Below, in pieces: positions 10,083-19,358 of a stretch of 29,296 nucleotides of DNA. Position 1 is the first letter of the stretch. Every line of letters starts with the position of its first letter. The notes below the pieces were generated by a model. That model ran no database searches. It was not told the DNA's origin and worked only from the letters and a program-made list of their open reading frames with translations. The DNA lies in contig MPUH01000921.1 in the NCBI GenBank assembly GCA_001970955.1, forward strand, positions 1 through 29,296, in the 5' to 3' direction. The position numbers and the translations under genes are program-made. Source of the stretch: Stentor coeruleus (Eukaryota; Ciliophora; Heterotrichea; Heterotrichida; Stentoridae).

Positions 10083-11498
10083 ATGGGGTGTTTGTGTTCG
10101 TCAAAAATCAACTCGACGCATAAAGTCGCCACTAGAAGTGCAACTTTTTGCAGTACTCGAGACTACACCGAAACATCTTTCATCAGTAGTTTAACTACAA
10201 GAAGTTTTAATACTGAGTATAAGCTATTGAAAACTGCAATTGGCTCAGGGCTTGTTGGAGAAATTCGCCTCTGCAGGCAGTTTTCAACTAGCAAAGTTTT
10301 CGCTGTCAAAGTCGTGTCAAAAGCCGCACTGCCTTTAGACTTCGCCAAGAAAAGGGCGATTGAAAATCAGGTGAAAATAATTCAAAAAGTCGGTCATCCA
10401 GGGATTTTAGGGTTTTCTGATTTTTTTGAAGACTCTTGCAATTACTACTTAGTAATGGACTACATAAGTGGTGGAGATCTTTACTGCAAACTAGAAAATC
10501 AAGGTAAATTTTCTGAGAAAGCTGCAGCAAAAGTTATGAAGCAGGTTTTTTCCGCTCTAGCCTACATGCACTCCAACAACATAGTCCATCGAGATTTAAA
10601 ACTAGAAAATGTACTTATCGAAGAACATGAAGGACATATGCTAGTGAAACTTATAGACTTCGACACTACAACAACTTTAAAAAAAGGAGAAAAACTTAAA
10701 GGAACATCAGGGACCATTTACTATATGGCTCCCGAAGTTATAAACGGAAGCTACACTGAAAAATGCGATATTTGGTCTGCGGGGGTGATCCTTTTCTCAT
10801 TACTGACTCAGAATTTTCCTTTTGGAGGAGATTCTGATAAAGCCATTATGCGTAATATTGCTTCTGGTAAAATGGACTATAGCATTCTTCAACAACACAA
10901 AGCTTCATCTGAACTTTTACAATTCTTAAAATCCCTGCTTAATATCAACCCTGAAAAGCGTCTTTCTGCCTCAGAAGCTTTTAATCATCCTTGGATTCTT
11001 AAACATTGTAAAATACCAAAACCTTTAATTCTCATAAAAACTCATGATAAAACCTTTAAAAATTCACTTAGTCAAGCTTTAAAACTTTGGGCTATAAAAA
11101 ATGTTGTACCAACTAAAGAGCTAAGTTTTTATCATACAATGTTTGTGAATATCGATAAGAATTTTGATGGGGTTTTAAGTAAAGAAGAACTTATTGAGTA
11201 TTTTGGTCAGAGTGAAAGTGAGAAAATTGATAAAATTATTGAACTTGCTGATTGGAATAATAATGGAGTTCTTGAGTATCATGAGTTTTTAAGTGCTTTT
11301 ATTGATGAGAGGATATTAAAAAAATATGCTGGGATGATGTTGGAAGTGTTGGATAAGGATAAATCAGGTAAAGTGTCGATTTCTGATTTGATATTGTTTT
11401 TGGAGTATCAGCTTGAAGGATGTTTTGGAGATTTTGATAACAAAGATCTAGGCAAGGAGATTAGTTATGAGGATATTGTTGATATTATAACTGGTTAA
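10083..11498 (+). CDS. Calcium-dependent protein kinase (CDPK) with acylated N-terminus
   Basis: A 471-residue kinase. I chose the ATG at 10083 because it gives MGCLCSSK, a myristoylation site (Gly2) with likely palmitoylated Cys3 and Cys5, common for membrane-bound CDPKs. An upstream in-frame ATG at 10032 would hide that signal. The kinase domain covers about 46-306: glycine loop GSGLVG (54-59), Lys76, HRDLKLEN from His169 and APE at 216-218. The magnesium-binding DFG is DFD (192-194), which keeps the metal-binding Asp. After a junction segment come EF-hands at 358-369 (Asp to Glu, canonical), 390-401 (canonical) and 424-435 (last position Asp instead of Glu), then a degenerate fourth near 450-463. 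Calcium binding is expected to release the autoinhibitory junction. It ends in TAA. Confidence 0.9.
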   Translation: MGCLCSSKINSTHKVATRSATFCSTRDYTETSFISSLTTRSFNTEYKLLKTAIGSGLVGEIRLCRQFSTSKVFAVKVVSKAALPLDFAKKRAIENQVKIIQKVGHPGILGFSDFFEDSCNYYLVMDYISGGDLYCKLENQGKFSEKAAAKVMKQVFSALAYMHSNNIVHRDLKLENVLIEEHEGHMLVKLIDFDTTTTLKKGEKLKGTSGTIYYMAPEVINGSYTEKCDIWSAGVILFSLLTQNFPFGGDSDKAIMRNIASGKMDYSILQQHKASSELLQFLKSLLNINPEKRLSASEAFNHPWILKHCKIPKPLILIKTHDKTFKNSLSQALKLWAIKNVVPTKELSFYHTMFVNIDKNFDGVLSKEELIEYFGQSESEKIDKIIELADWNNNGVLEYHEFLSAFIDERILKKYAGMMLEVLDKDKSGKVSISDLILFLEYQLEGCFGDFDNKDLGKEISYEDIVDIITG

Positions 11499-11716
11499 GA
11501 TAGATTATTTTTTAGTTATTAACATGTACAATCATATTTTATTAATCTTTCTGAAACAAATTGCTATATTTTGCATTCCTGAATGCTATTTTTTTTAGCT
11601 TTCATGAAGATTTTTGTGGCTTATTAATACTAGGTGTTTTTTAAGCTCGTTTTTCCTCTCAGACTATGCATTTTTAAACTATTTATTATCTTAAACCTAA
11701 TTATTTTAAATGATCT
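11499..11716. other. Intergenic spacer
   Basis: T-rich spacer between the CDPK stop and the end of the integrase relic. No gene, inverted repeat or terminal repeat was recognised. Confidence 0.5.
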
Positions 11717-12422
11717 TATCCTTGGATGATGGATTCAACTTGGTCATCAGTGGGAACTTTTAAAGTTTCTTCTTTTACAAGCATTTCCAACTATTTTATT
11801 TCTTCTTTCAATAACAGCTTGCAAATGATCTTCATCTTTTTCCTTTATTAATTTGCCTGGCTTTTCCCCTGTTGTTGAATGCACCCTATGATTATTGTAA
11901 GATATTCCTCAAAATATTTTTTAAATTCTGTACCATTATCTGTTTGGACACTCCAAATTTTTTATCTAAATGGAAGCAATCAAATTGAATAAGTTCTTTG
12001 GATTTGGAAGTTTCAATAGATTTAAATTTTTCCCTAGGCGGTATTCGCTGGAAGCATATGACACATCTTTTAATGAATTCCTTCAAGCCTTTCGAAAATC
12101 CACTATATTGGATTTTTAATTCTTTCTTTGGATATATTATATGCCAAATGGGCTCCTTTAAAAATGTGCGTGGCATGAAAATTTTTGGTATATCTTTTTT
12201 ATATGGAATAATTACCAAATTTTCCTTATTATTTATGTGTTGCACTAGCCTTGAATTAGTATAAATGCTTGGTGGAAATTCTAAAATATTATATTCCCTT
12301 GCCCTTTTTCTTCCAGTCTTTTAAACCGATATTTGACTGATGATACTTGGTATTTCAAAACTTTCTTTTCTAGCCTGCCTTGAATTTTTAGATTCTGAAC
12401 GAATCCTATGCTTTCTACCCAT
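11717..12422 (-). pseudogene. Relic of a retroelement/transposon-type integrase
   Basis: Reading the minus strand from an ATG at 12422 gives MGRKHRIRSESKNSRQARK, one TAA, then about 117 open codons with an integrase-type zinc-binding segment (HIIYPKK... FIKRCVICFQ). These are followed by ELIQFDCFHLD, which fits the first catalytic Asp region. After a frameshift comes VQTDNGTEFKKYFEEY, the classic second catalytic Asp motif. After another shift comes YNNHRVHSTTGEKPGKL, the conserved C-terminal motif. A further shift gives KVPTDDQVESIIQG and TAA at 11719. The usual 50 or so residues between the first and second Asp are missing. So is the stretch that should carry the catalytic Glu. It is a dead, internally deleted mobile-element gene. 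Element ends were not identified. Confidence 0.8.
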
Positions 12423-12605
12423 ATTATAAGTTTATATTAAAATAGCTTGTTTTTTTTTTCATTAAATTCATCATATTCTAGCTTTAATAATCATATAAAT
12501 ACACTTAATGCTAGTTTAAATACTATTATTTATAGTTTATCGTTAACTCCACTGCTGCGAATATCTATCATGCATCAAGAATAACTAGTTTATTCTAAAA
12601 ACTAA

Positions 12606-14846
12606 CTAAGATTTAACAGCATACTGGATCAAACTGTCCATAAAAACTTTCAACGACACATCTTCAGTAAAATAATTCCCACTTTCAACCGTAGAGTTCC
12701 CAGTACCTACATTTGATGGGTTGACTTTTGCCTTTAAAAGTCTTTCAGGTCCTTTACCAAACTCAGTTTCCTGCAGCCTTGGGACAGGGAATCTCTGGTT
12801 AAGGATTATCTGAGCATCATCTCTAGGCATTTGTAGTAAAGTATTAAAATGTTCATATCCTTCTTTATCTTGATATCCTAATTTTATCCATTTTGATATC
12901 ATATCTCCATGCCAGATTAGCACATTAAAAAAAGTATCCAACAAAAGAATAACATTATTTTTAAGTGAGACTATATCCAAAAGCACTGGTTGTGCCTGTG
13001 AATTTTCAAATGAATACTGCAACAATGCGGGTTGTATCATTAACAATGAATTAGTAACATTTTCTCTAACTAATAAAGTTCTATAATAAGCGCTTTCATC
13101 AGGAGATACATTAAAAGTTTGTAAAAACTGAGACCTTCGCATATGGAACATAAACTGTGGATATAAAGAAAATTCCCGACAAAGGCGAAATGTATGAGGT
13201 AAATCCTGTTGATATTCGCCAAATTTCTTAACAAGTCTAATCAAAGTTCTATCAAGCCACCTAATAACATCAATAGATTCTTCAGTTTCTGATTTACTCA
13301 CAGCCCATCTAGCCATAACAACAGCAGCAGTTTCTTGATCAAATCCTGAAATAAGTTTAGATATATTTCCTTGTTCTGAATAAGCATATTTAACAGTTGT
13401 AACTCGAAGTCTCATTCTTCCACTAGAATGTTGGTATTTAGTCTGAAACTGGGCAAATGCAAAAGGCCGTTTATTATCAGTTTCAGAATTAGTAACATCT
13501 AAATAAAATGCTAAAGATGTTTGTGAGTCTATATTCCCAACATGCCACATATTAGTTTGCGCCATACCGATTTCTATATCACTTACAAAAGAACTTTTTT
13601 TCTTTAATGAAACCCCAGGTCCAATAGCTCCACTGATTTTTATATCAGGTGAAGTTAACATCATAATTGTTGCGTTAAAACCCATCTGTAAAGCTCCAGT
13701 GTCGTCTCTTGAAAAGATTTTCCTTAATGACAAATTAAAAACATCTGATTTAAAAGTATCAGTTAAAACTAAATACCCTCCTGTTTTTTCGCTTAAAGAA
13801 CGCATTTCTAGGATACCAATTTGGTCGATTGCACAACAGAAAATGTCGATTGAATGGCCATTGTTACTAGCTCTAAGGGCTAAACTCTGATAAAAAGATG
13901 TAGCTGCTTTTGAGTATTTAGCTTTATCATTTTTTATATCATGTTGTGTACGTATTGAATCTATAAGTTTATCTCCAACAATCATCCCAGGACCATAACT
14001 TGCAGCCCCTCCAGCTAAAAGCATGACCCTTGCTCCATGTTTAGGAAAAGCAATTTCAAGCAAAGTTACAGCGAGGAATAAAGCATTACCTGTACATCTT
14101 AAAGGTCTATTCCCACTAGGTACAGGCCATTGATCTTTAGTAAGTTCTTCAATAATCAAATTTAACGTAAATTCACATTCTCCTGCTGGCATCAAAAACT
14201 TCCTTGCCCCAGCTTGAATACCTCTTGGATCATTCCCAACAAGTCCAAGTTGATCTTTAACCATCTGTAAATCATAGTTTTTATCACCTCTAAATGCATA
14301 ACAACGATTACATTCAGTCCAACCCAAATTATAAACATAAGCGTTTTTTCCAAAAGTAATAAAACCAACCAAGCTTTCTGTAGGCAAAAGGTTTAAACTT
14401 TGTTGTAAGGCGGATTTTTGTAAAGCTAATTCGTCTTGTGTACAACAAGTGTCTATGACAAAAACAAATACTGGGGGAAATATTGTATTTGGGGGAAGGA
14501 TATATTCCATTGTTGTACTTTGGGGCATGAGTTCTGTTGGAAGTGTCGTTTCTGATATATGGGATTTATAATGTGGAGGGAATTGATTACGAGTCATACA
14601 GAGATTACAGGCCCAAGCTTTTGATGAAAAGTCAACTGGAGTTAAAGCATTTAGTACAGATCTGCACTTTTGGCATGTCACAGGTTCATATTCTACTAAA
14701 GCCATTCCAGGAATCTCTTTACGTGGGTTGTAGATTATTGACACAGGAATTACATCGCGTGTTGCTGCTACTTTGCTATTTGGCCAGTATTGCCATGTAC
14801 AACGTATTCCATCACGACCTTCCAATGCATAAATTTGCTCACCCAT
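12606..14846 (-). CDS. SEC23: SEC23, COPII coat GTPase-activating subunit
   Basis: A 746-residue SEC23. It pairs with SEC24 in the inner COPII coat and stimulates GTP hydrolysis by SAR1 at ER exit sites. The N-terminus [14 protein letters not shown] is typical. The zinc finger is Cys58-x2-Cys61-x18-Cys80-x2-Cys83. The trunk (vWA-like) domain starts near FVFVIDTCC, followed by the beta-sandwich, the helical domain with [12 protein letters not shown] and [12 protein letters not shown], and the gelsolin-like domain ([14 protein letters not shown]). Arg702 in [13 protein letters not shown] aligns, from memory, with the arginine finger of yeast Sec23 (Arg722). Full family length, no visible intron, TAG stop. 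The start is the ATG at 14846, preceded by a TATAAAA-like stretch. It runs towards the integrase relic. Confidence 0.96.
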   Translation of the reverse strand: MGEQIYALEGRDGIRCTWQYWPNSKVAATRDVIPVSIIYNPRKEIPGMALVEYEPVTCQKCRSVLNALTPVDFSSKAWACNLCMTRNQFPPHYKSHISETTLPTELMPQSTTMEYILPPNTIFPPVFVFVIDTCCTQDELALQKSALQQSLNLLPTESLVGFITFGKNAYVYNLGWTECNRCYAFRGDKNYDLQMVKDQLGLVGNDPRGIQAGARKFLMPAGECEFTLNLIIEELTKDQWPVPSGNRPLRCTGNALFLAVTLLEIAFPKHGARVMLLAGGAASYGPGMIVGDKLIDSIRTQHDIKNDKAKYSKAATSFYQSLALRASNNGHSIDIFCCAIDQIGILEMRSLSEKTGGYLVLTDTFKSDVFNLSLRKIFSRDDTGALQMGFNATIMMLTSPDIKISGAIGPGVSLKKKSSFVSDIEIGMAQTNMWHVGNIDSQTSLAFYLDVTNSETDNKRPFAFAQFQTKYQHSSGRMRLRVTTVKYAYSEQGNISKLISGFDQETAAVVMARWAVSKSETEESIDVIRWLDRTLIRLVKKFGEYQQDLPHTFRLCREFSLYPQFMFHMRRSQFLQTFNVSPDESAYYRTLLVRENVTNSLLMIQPALLQYSFENSQAQPVLLDIVSLKNNVILLLDTFFNVLIWHGDMISKWIKLGYQDKEGYEHFNTLLQMPRDDAQIILNQRFPVPRLQETEFGKGPERLLKAKVNPSNVGTGNSTVESGNYFTEDVSLKVFMDSLIQYAVKS

Positions 14847-16189
14847 ATTTTATATCATTCTTAGGAGATTATTCTTAAGTTATTGTTTTAGTGAGTTTTT
14901 TAGCTTTTGGCTATTTAGAAAACTTCTTTTTTAGATACTTTTTTATATAGTTTTTGATTGTTGTTGGATGAGATTTTGAATGCTTGGCTGATTGTGGAGT
15001 TTTCGGGTAAAATGTTTAGGATTTGATTGGGTTTGTGGAGGTGTTGATAGAGATTCTTGGGATAAAAAAGTGCTGGGTTGTTTTGGAAAGGCATTTTTTT
15101 AGCTTTTTGTTTTTTTTTGTGTTTTTTTGATAGTTGTGGGTTTATAGAGTGAGTATTCTTGATAAGAGTTTTGCTTTGAAGGTATTTAGTATGAAGATCT
15201 TAAATGAGTATAGTTATTATTTTTGAAGATAAAATATTATGTATATTTTCTAAGTTCATAATATTGCTCAGAGTGTAATTTTAGGTTAATATAATCATTT
15301 CAAAATTATCATAAATCCAAATTTTTTATATTGTCTTACAAATCTTTATCATATAATTTTAATCTGAATTAAGTAAGAGATTAATAGAAATTATCTTATT
15401 TTAAGGTATTTATTTCTAAGTAAATTTCAGATTTCGATACTTTTTGAAAAAAATAGTTTATCAGTAAATGAATGTGACCTTTGTGGTACAAATTTATAAT
15501 TTTATAGAGAAAATAGTATAAGAATGTATTATAAGTGTACTAAAAGCTCTTATTGTAAAGGATTCAAGACTTCGCTATTGTATGGGACCTTATTTTGTAA
15601 TTATAGGTCTAATCAGGAAAATCATGATAGTTCTTAATAAAATTAATAAATACCTCTAACTCTATCTCTTCCAAAAACATCATATTTTTATATCCAATAA
15701 GCATTTACTTTTTTAATTCATAATGCAGACAATTTTACTGTGAGTATAGTCTTATATGAATGTGTTAATTATACCAAAAGTTATAATCTGCTATATAAAT
15801 CATTCCTTTATCGAAATAGGTAGTTGTTTTGTAAGGTCTCAAATTATCTCAAATAAAAAAACTTGATTACCCATCTTAAAATATTTTAGCATTTTCCATA
15901 TCAAACCATCTCTATTGCACATAATCTTTTCAAGTAACCCTTTTATTACATTCACTAATATCCTCTTAGTATCTAAAAATCATCCATAAATATTTCAGGT
16001 ATATGATAAATCCCTAATTTGTAATACAATATTTTCTAATTCTCATCACACGAAAATATTAGATTTTCTTCACAATTTCACGGGCTTATAATACAACCTT
16101 CTCTATAAATTTTCTTTCATATTATAATACAAATATTCTAAATCCAAAACTAAAAAGCCTAGTCTCTTAACAAAATTGTTTTAATAAAA
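14847..16189. other. Divergent intergenic spacer
   Basis: This spacer separates the minus-strand SEC23 start from the plus-strand 588-residue gene. The left part is T/G-rich on the plus strand, so A/C-rich for SEC23, and the right part is A/C-rich. It contains the zinc-ribbon relic at 15458-15637. No intact gene was seen. Confidence 0.6.
15458..15637 (+). pseudogene. Zinc-ribbon relic, possibly from a transposase-like gene
   Basis: The frame reads ECDLCGTN, one TAA, FYRENSIRMYYKCTKSSYCKG, then FKTSLLYGTLFCNYRSN and ends at TAA 15635. The Cys-x2-Cys then Cys-x5-Cys pattern, followed by a hydrophobic stretch with GTLF, resembles the zinc ribbon at the front of ISXO2/IS1595-like transposases found in many eukaryotes. 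No 15-nt intron removes the internal TAA: the GTA-to-TAG segment across it is 22 nt. No catalytic domain follows. A decayed fragment is the best reading, and the family assignment is tentative. Confidence 0.4.
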
Positions 16190-17956
16190 ATGCCAGGAAG
16201 AGGAAAAAAAGCTGACCCGGCTCAGCTAAAACAACAATTTGATGATTGGAAAAAAACTGAAGAATATGCAAGTTGGGAAAAGCTTTTGGATGCCCGAAGG
16301 GAATTCAACTTAACTGAGACTAGTCCTGATATACTATACGATCTGAGTAAGTTTCTTGGCGACCTATGGCGGTTATGCACGATTATGAAGGTTCCAAAAA
16401 AATCTCAAGGATATGAACAGATGTATTTGAAAACAGCATTCTTCGCACAAGTCGGTATGGAATGCAAAATAAGCGTAGACGGACTAAATTTCGAATTACA
16501 AAAAACCTCTGCAGATGTAGCTGGTGATTGTCGTAGAGACTTCATCAAAGTTCTAACTGGCCTTGAAGCATTCAGTGATCTTGAGGCTGAAAACTTTGTT
16601 TCTAACAAAAAAGACCTTATTAAAAAACTTGGAACTTTTGACAAATCTTATATGGCTCATTATAAGAAAGGTCATGATTATATATGGAACAATGTTTTAT
16701 CAGTTATCCTTAAACCTTTAACTGAAGCATTAGAAGCAAATATGCATTTATACTATTTAGAAAACAGAAATCATGAAAAACGTAAATGGTTTAGAGATCC
16801 AGCACCTGATTTCAGAATGAAAGCTTGTAGAGAAAAGTTTAGTGATACAATGAGAGAACTTATTATAAGACTCAAAGATCATGGACCTTTAATACGTGTT
16901 CCTAATATAATTAAATCCTTATCGCGCTTAGAAATTGATACCAGTACACATGATGCATTGAAATTCTTTGTAAGTCCAGTTAAAAAAGCTTGGCGTGAGC
17001 TTAGAAGTATAATGAAAGGAACTTATAAAAGAGGAATAGTCAGATATAGACATCCTGTACTTGAAAATTCTGATATTGTTGAAGCACTTAAAAAACTATT
17101 GGAAGTTGATGAAAAAGCTGAAAGTTTATTAGGAGATAGTTTAAAGAAAGATCAACTTGAGTTTATTTATGATGTACTAAATCATGTTATGCTCTCACCT
17201 TTAGGATCACAACTAAAAACTGATCAGAAAGATAATGATGTGTTGATTGTTGAGATAATCCCACAGCTAGCTACATTTAAAGCTCTTCAACAAATGTATC
17301 AAGCTAACGAAGACATAATCAAAAAAGAAAAAGAACTTAAAGAAGTTGGTTTAGATCTTGAAGCAGCAAAACCAGACAAGAATATGACATCAAGTATGTG
17401 GCGAGATGATAAAGAAATAAGATACGATGGGATTAAAAGAGTTTGGGTCTGGGAAAACTATATAAGGGATTCTGATAAGCCATTTTGGGAAATGGCAAGT
17501 GATGAGGTATCAAAAATAAATCTTATGGTTCAAGAAGATTTAGCTGATTTTCTTATTGCCCGACATATAAAAATGAAATCAATTCCTGGTCAACCTGAGC
17601 TTCGACCACCATATATATGGAATCATTATCTTCAACAAAATAGATATGTTATAAAAGAAGAACCACTTTTTAAAGAAGAAGATACACCACCTGAAGCTAA
17701 AGCTACACCAAAATTTAGAGGGCATGTAAGACCTGAAGATTATTATAGAGATGGAAGAGTAAGTGAACTTATTGTAAAAATTGAAGGCTTAGCTAGAGGA
17801 CTTAGATCGCATCAGCCTGAATTATGGAATTCACTTATTGAAAATGTTATAAGGGCTTTGAAACAAGAAAAACCTGATAGTGGTGCTGAGGATATTTCAT
17901 TTGAAGAAGAACAAAAAGAAAATGAAGAGTCTAAGGAAGATAATAGAGAAGGATAG
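16190..17956 (+). CDS. Unrecognised 588-residue helical protein
   Basis: One uninterrupted frame from ATG 16190 to TAG, with normal residue composition, so the gene is real. I do not recognise the family. It starts MPGRGKKADPAQLKQQ, is mostly charged and predicted helical, and has repeated Trp-containing segments (FDDWKKTEEYASWEKLL, RKWFRDPAPDFRM, RVWVWENYIRDSDKPFWEM). There is no signal peptide, membrane segment or coiled coil of note. Around 370-440 are lysine/glutamate-rich helices and a Trp-rich patch. Residues about 475-545 are Pro/Glu-rich and basic. The last 25 or so residues are strongly acidic (EDISFEEEQKENEESKED). A cytosolic or nuclear scaffold is conceivable but nothing shows it. 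TTTTAATAAAA lies directly before the ATG. Confidence 0.85.
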   Translation: MPGRGKKADPAQLKQQFDDWKKTEEYASWEKLLDARREFNLTETSPDILYDLSKFLGDLWRLCTIMKVPKKSQGYEQMYLKTAFFAQVGMECKISVDGLNFELQKTSADVAGDCRRDFIKVLTGLEAFSDLEAENFVSNKKDLIKKLGTFDKSYMAHYKKGHDYIWNNVLSVILKPLTEALEANMHLYYLENRNHEKRKWFRDPAPDFRMKACREKFSDTMRELIIRLKDHGPLIRVPNIIKSLSRLEIDTSTHDALKFFVSPVKKAWRELRSIMKGTYKRGIVRYRHPVLENSDIVEALKKLLEVDEKAESLLGDSLKKDQLEFIYDVLNHVMLSPLGSQLKTDQKDNDVLIVEIIPQLATFKALQQMYQANEDIIKKEKELKEVGLDLEAAKPDKNMTSSMWRDDKEIRYDGIKRVWVWENYIRDSDKPFWEMASDEVSKINLMVQEDLADFLIARHIKMKSIPGQPELRPPYIWNHYLQQNRYVIKEEPLFKEEDTPPEAKATPKFRGHVRPEDYYRDGRVSELIVKIEGLARGLRSHQPELWNSLIENVIRALKQEKPDSGAEDISFEEEQKENEESKEDNREG

Positions 17957-18452
17957 TAAGTTAGATAAACTATTATTTAATATTTTGGTTTAGATGAAGT
18001 TGGAATGATATTTTTATTGTTAGATTATTGGTTAAATGAAAGATTTTAAGATTTTTTTTTGTAAAAAATATTTTTGTGATTTTTAGTTTGGGTTTTATGA
18101 GGTTGTGAGGATTGTAAATTTATGATAGTTAATTGATAGGATTTTAGATGTGAATATTGTATGCTTTTTTTTTTAGATTTAATTGAATGATTATTGATTT
18201 TCTTAGAAATAATACTGATTAAAACAATAAGTTATAACAATTTCCCCATTAAATCCTCACATCCCAACTCTAAATCAACTCCATTCCACAACCATATCAA
18301 TTTTCCAAATCTCTAAAAATTCATCTTTCAAAACAACAAAAACTCCTTTACCCAATCATCCTCCACACAAAAAACAATCCCCAAGTTTTCCAAGTGTTAT
18401 TTCTCTTGCATATCTTCAAATTGATTGATCTAACCTAGCATTTTCCTAATTA
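17957..18452. other. Convergent intergenic spacer
   Basis: Between two stop codons. It is T/G-rich up to about 18225 and then sharply A/C-rich, the mirror image expected if each gene has a T/G-rich 3' flank on its own coding strand. No gene or hairpin terminator was seen. Confidence 0.6.
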
Positions 18453-19343
18453 TTAATTAAACCCTGTAAAATAAGGATGGCCCAATGCCGCTTTTGCCGA
18501 GATGCGTTTGCTTGGGTTTATCGTGAGCATCTGTTGTAAGAGGTCAATAGCATTACTATCTACTCCAGGGAACATCTGGGTTAAAGTTAAAGTATGATGA
18601 GGTTCATGGTTTCTTGGAAAGTCTCTAAGAGAAGTCACTCCTTCCCAGTCCTCTTCCCTTGGAGTACCTAAGACCTTGAAAATCTCAGTGATCTGATTGA
18701 GAGCTGAACTACCCTGGAACATTGGCCGGCATCTCATAAGCTCAGCAAAAATACATCCAACTGACCATATATCTATAGAAACCGAATATTGTTCACAGCC
18801 TAAAAGAACTTCTGGTGCACGATACCACAACGTTTGCACCTCGTTAGTATAAGGCTTTCCTGGGATTTGATATGCACGAGCAAGGCCGAAATCTGCTAAT
18901 TTTATATTCAACTCTGAATCAATTAAGATGTTCTCCGGCTTTAAGTCTCTATGCATAAAACGCCGGGAATGACAAAAAACTAATGCATCGAGAATCTGAC
19001 TCATGATTTTTCTGATCTGATCACCACTTAGAGGAGCTTCATCTAGAAGTTTCCGTAGATCCCTTTCAAGGAACTCAAAGATCAAAAAGAGTTTTTTTTC
19101 AGTCACGACTACATCGAATAGCTTGACGATATGCATATGATTCAGTTCTTTTAGAAGAGCTACTTCGCGTAGTGTGGTAGTGGGAACACCTTCTCTTTCA
19201 AGATCGATATTCATCTTTTTCATGGCGATGTAGGTGTTGTTTTCAATGTCACGAGCCTTATAAACACGACCATAAGCCCCATGCCCTAGTATTTCAACAG
19301 GCTCATACCTTGCAGAATCATAGGATCTTCTGAAATTACTCAT
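18453..19343 (-). CDS. Cyclin-dependent kinase (CDK1/2-like)
   Basis: A 296-residue kinase, close to the length of CDK1/CDK2. Glycine loop GHGAYG (20-25), Lys42 in [12 protein letters not shown] from His131, DFG at 151-153, and the activation-segment Thr171 in EVQTLWYRAPEVLLG, the usual CDK-activating phosphorylation site. The cyclin-binding PSTAIRE helix reads PTTTLRE (54-60), a divergent form. In the glycine loop the inhibitory Thr14 position is Ala, while the Tyr15 equivalent (Tyr24) remains, so Wee1-type control may act on Tyr only. The start is the ATG at 19343. The frame continues upstream only to non-ATG codons. TTATATAAA sits directly before the start. It may be one of several CDKs, and the exact subclass is uncertain. 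Confidence 0.88.
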   Translation of the reverse strand: MSNFRRSYDSARYEPVEILGHGAYGRVYKARDIENNTYIAMKKMNIDLEREGVPTTTLREVALLKELNHMHIVKLFDVVVTEKKLFLIFEFLERDLRKLLDEAPLSGDQIRKIMSQILDALVFCHSRRFMHRDLKPENILIDSELNIKLADFGLARAYQIPGKPYTNEVQTLWYRAPEVLLGCEQYSVSIDIWSVGCIFAELMRCRPMFQGSSALNQITEIFKVLGTPREEDWEGVTSLRDFPRNHEPHHTLTLTQMFPGVDSNAIDLLQQMLTINPSKRISAKAALGHPYFTGFN

Positions 19344-19358
19344 TTTATATAATAACAA

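Noticed and set aside
11998-12264. 88-codon open frame on the plus strand
   Set aside because: It lies opposite the integrase relic, whose minus-strand frames show real motifs. It is a shadow.
15464-15509. Intron removing the TAA in the zinc-ribbon relic
   Set aside because: The GTA-to-TAG segment spanning the stop is 22 nt, not the 15 nt seen in all convincing introns here.
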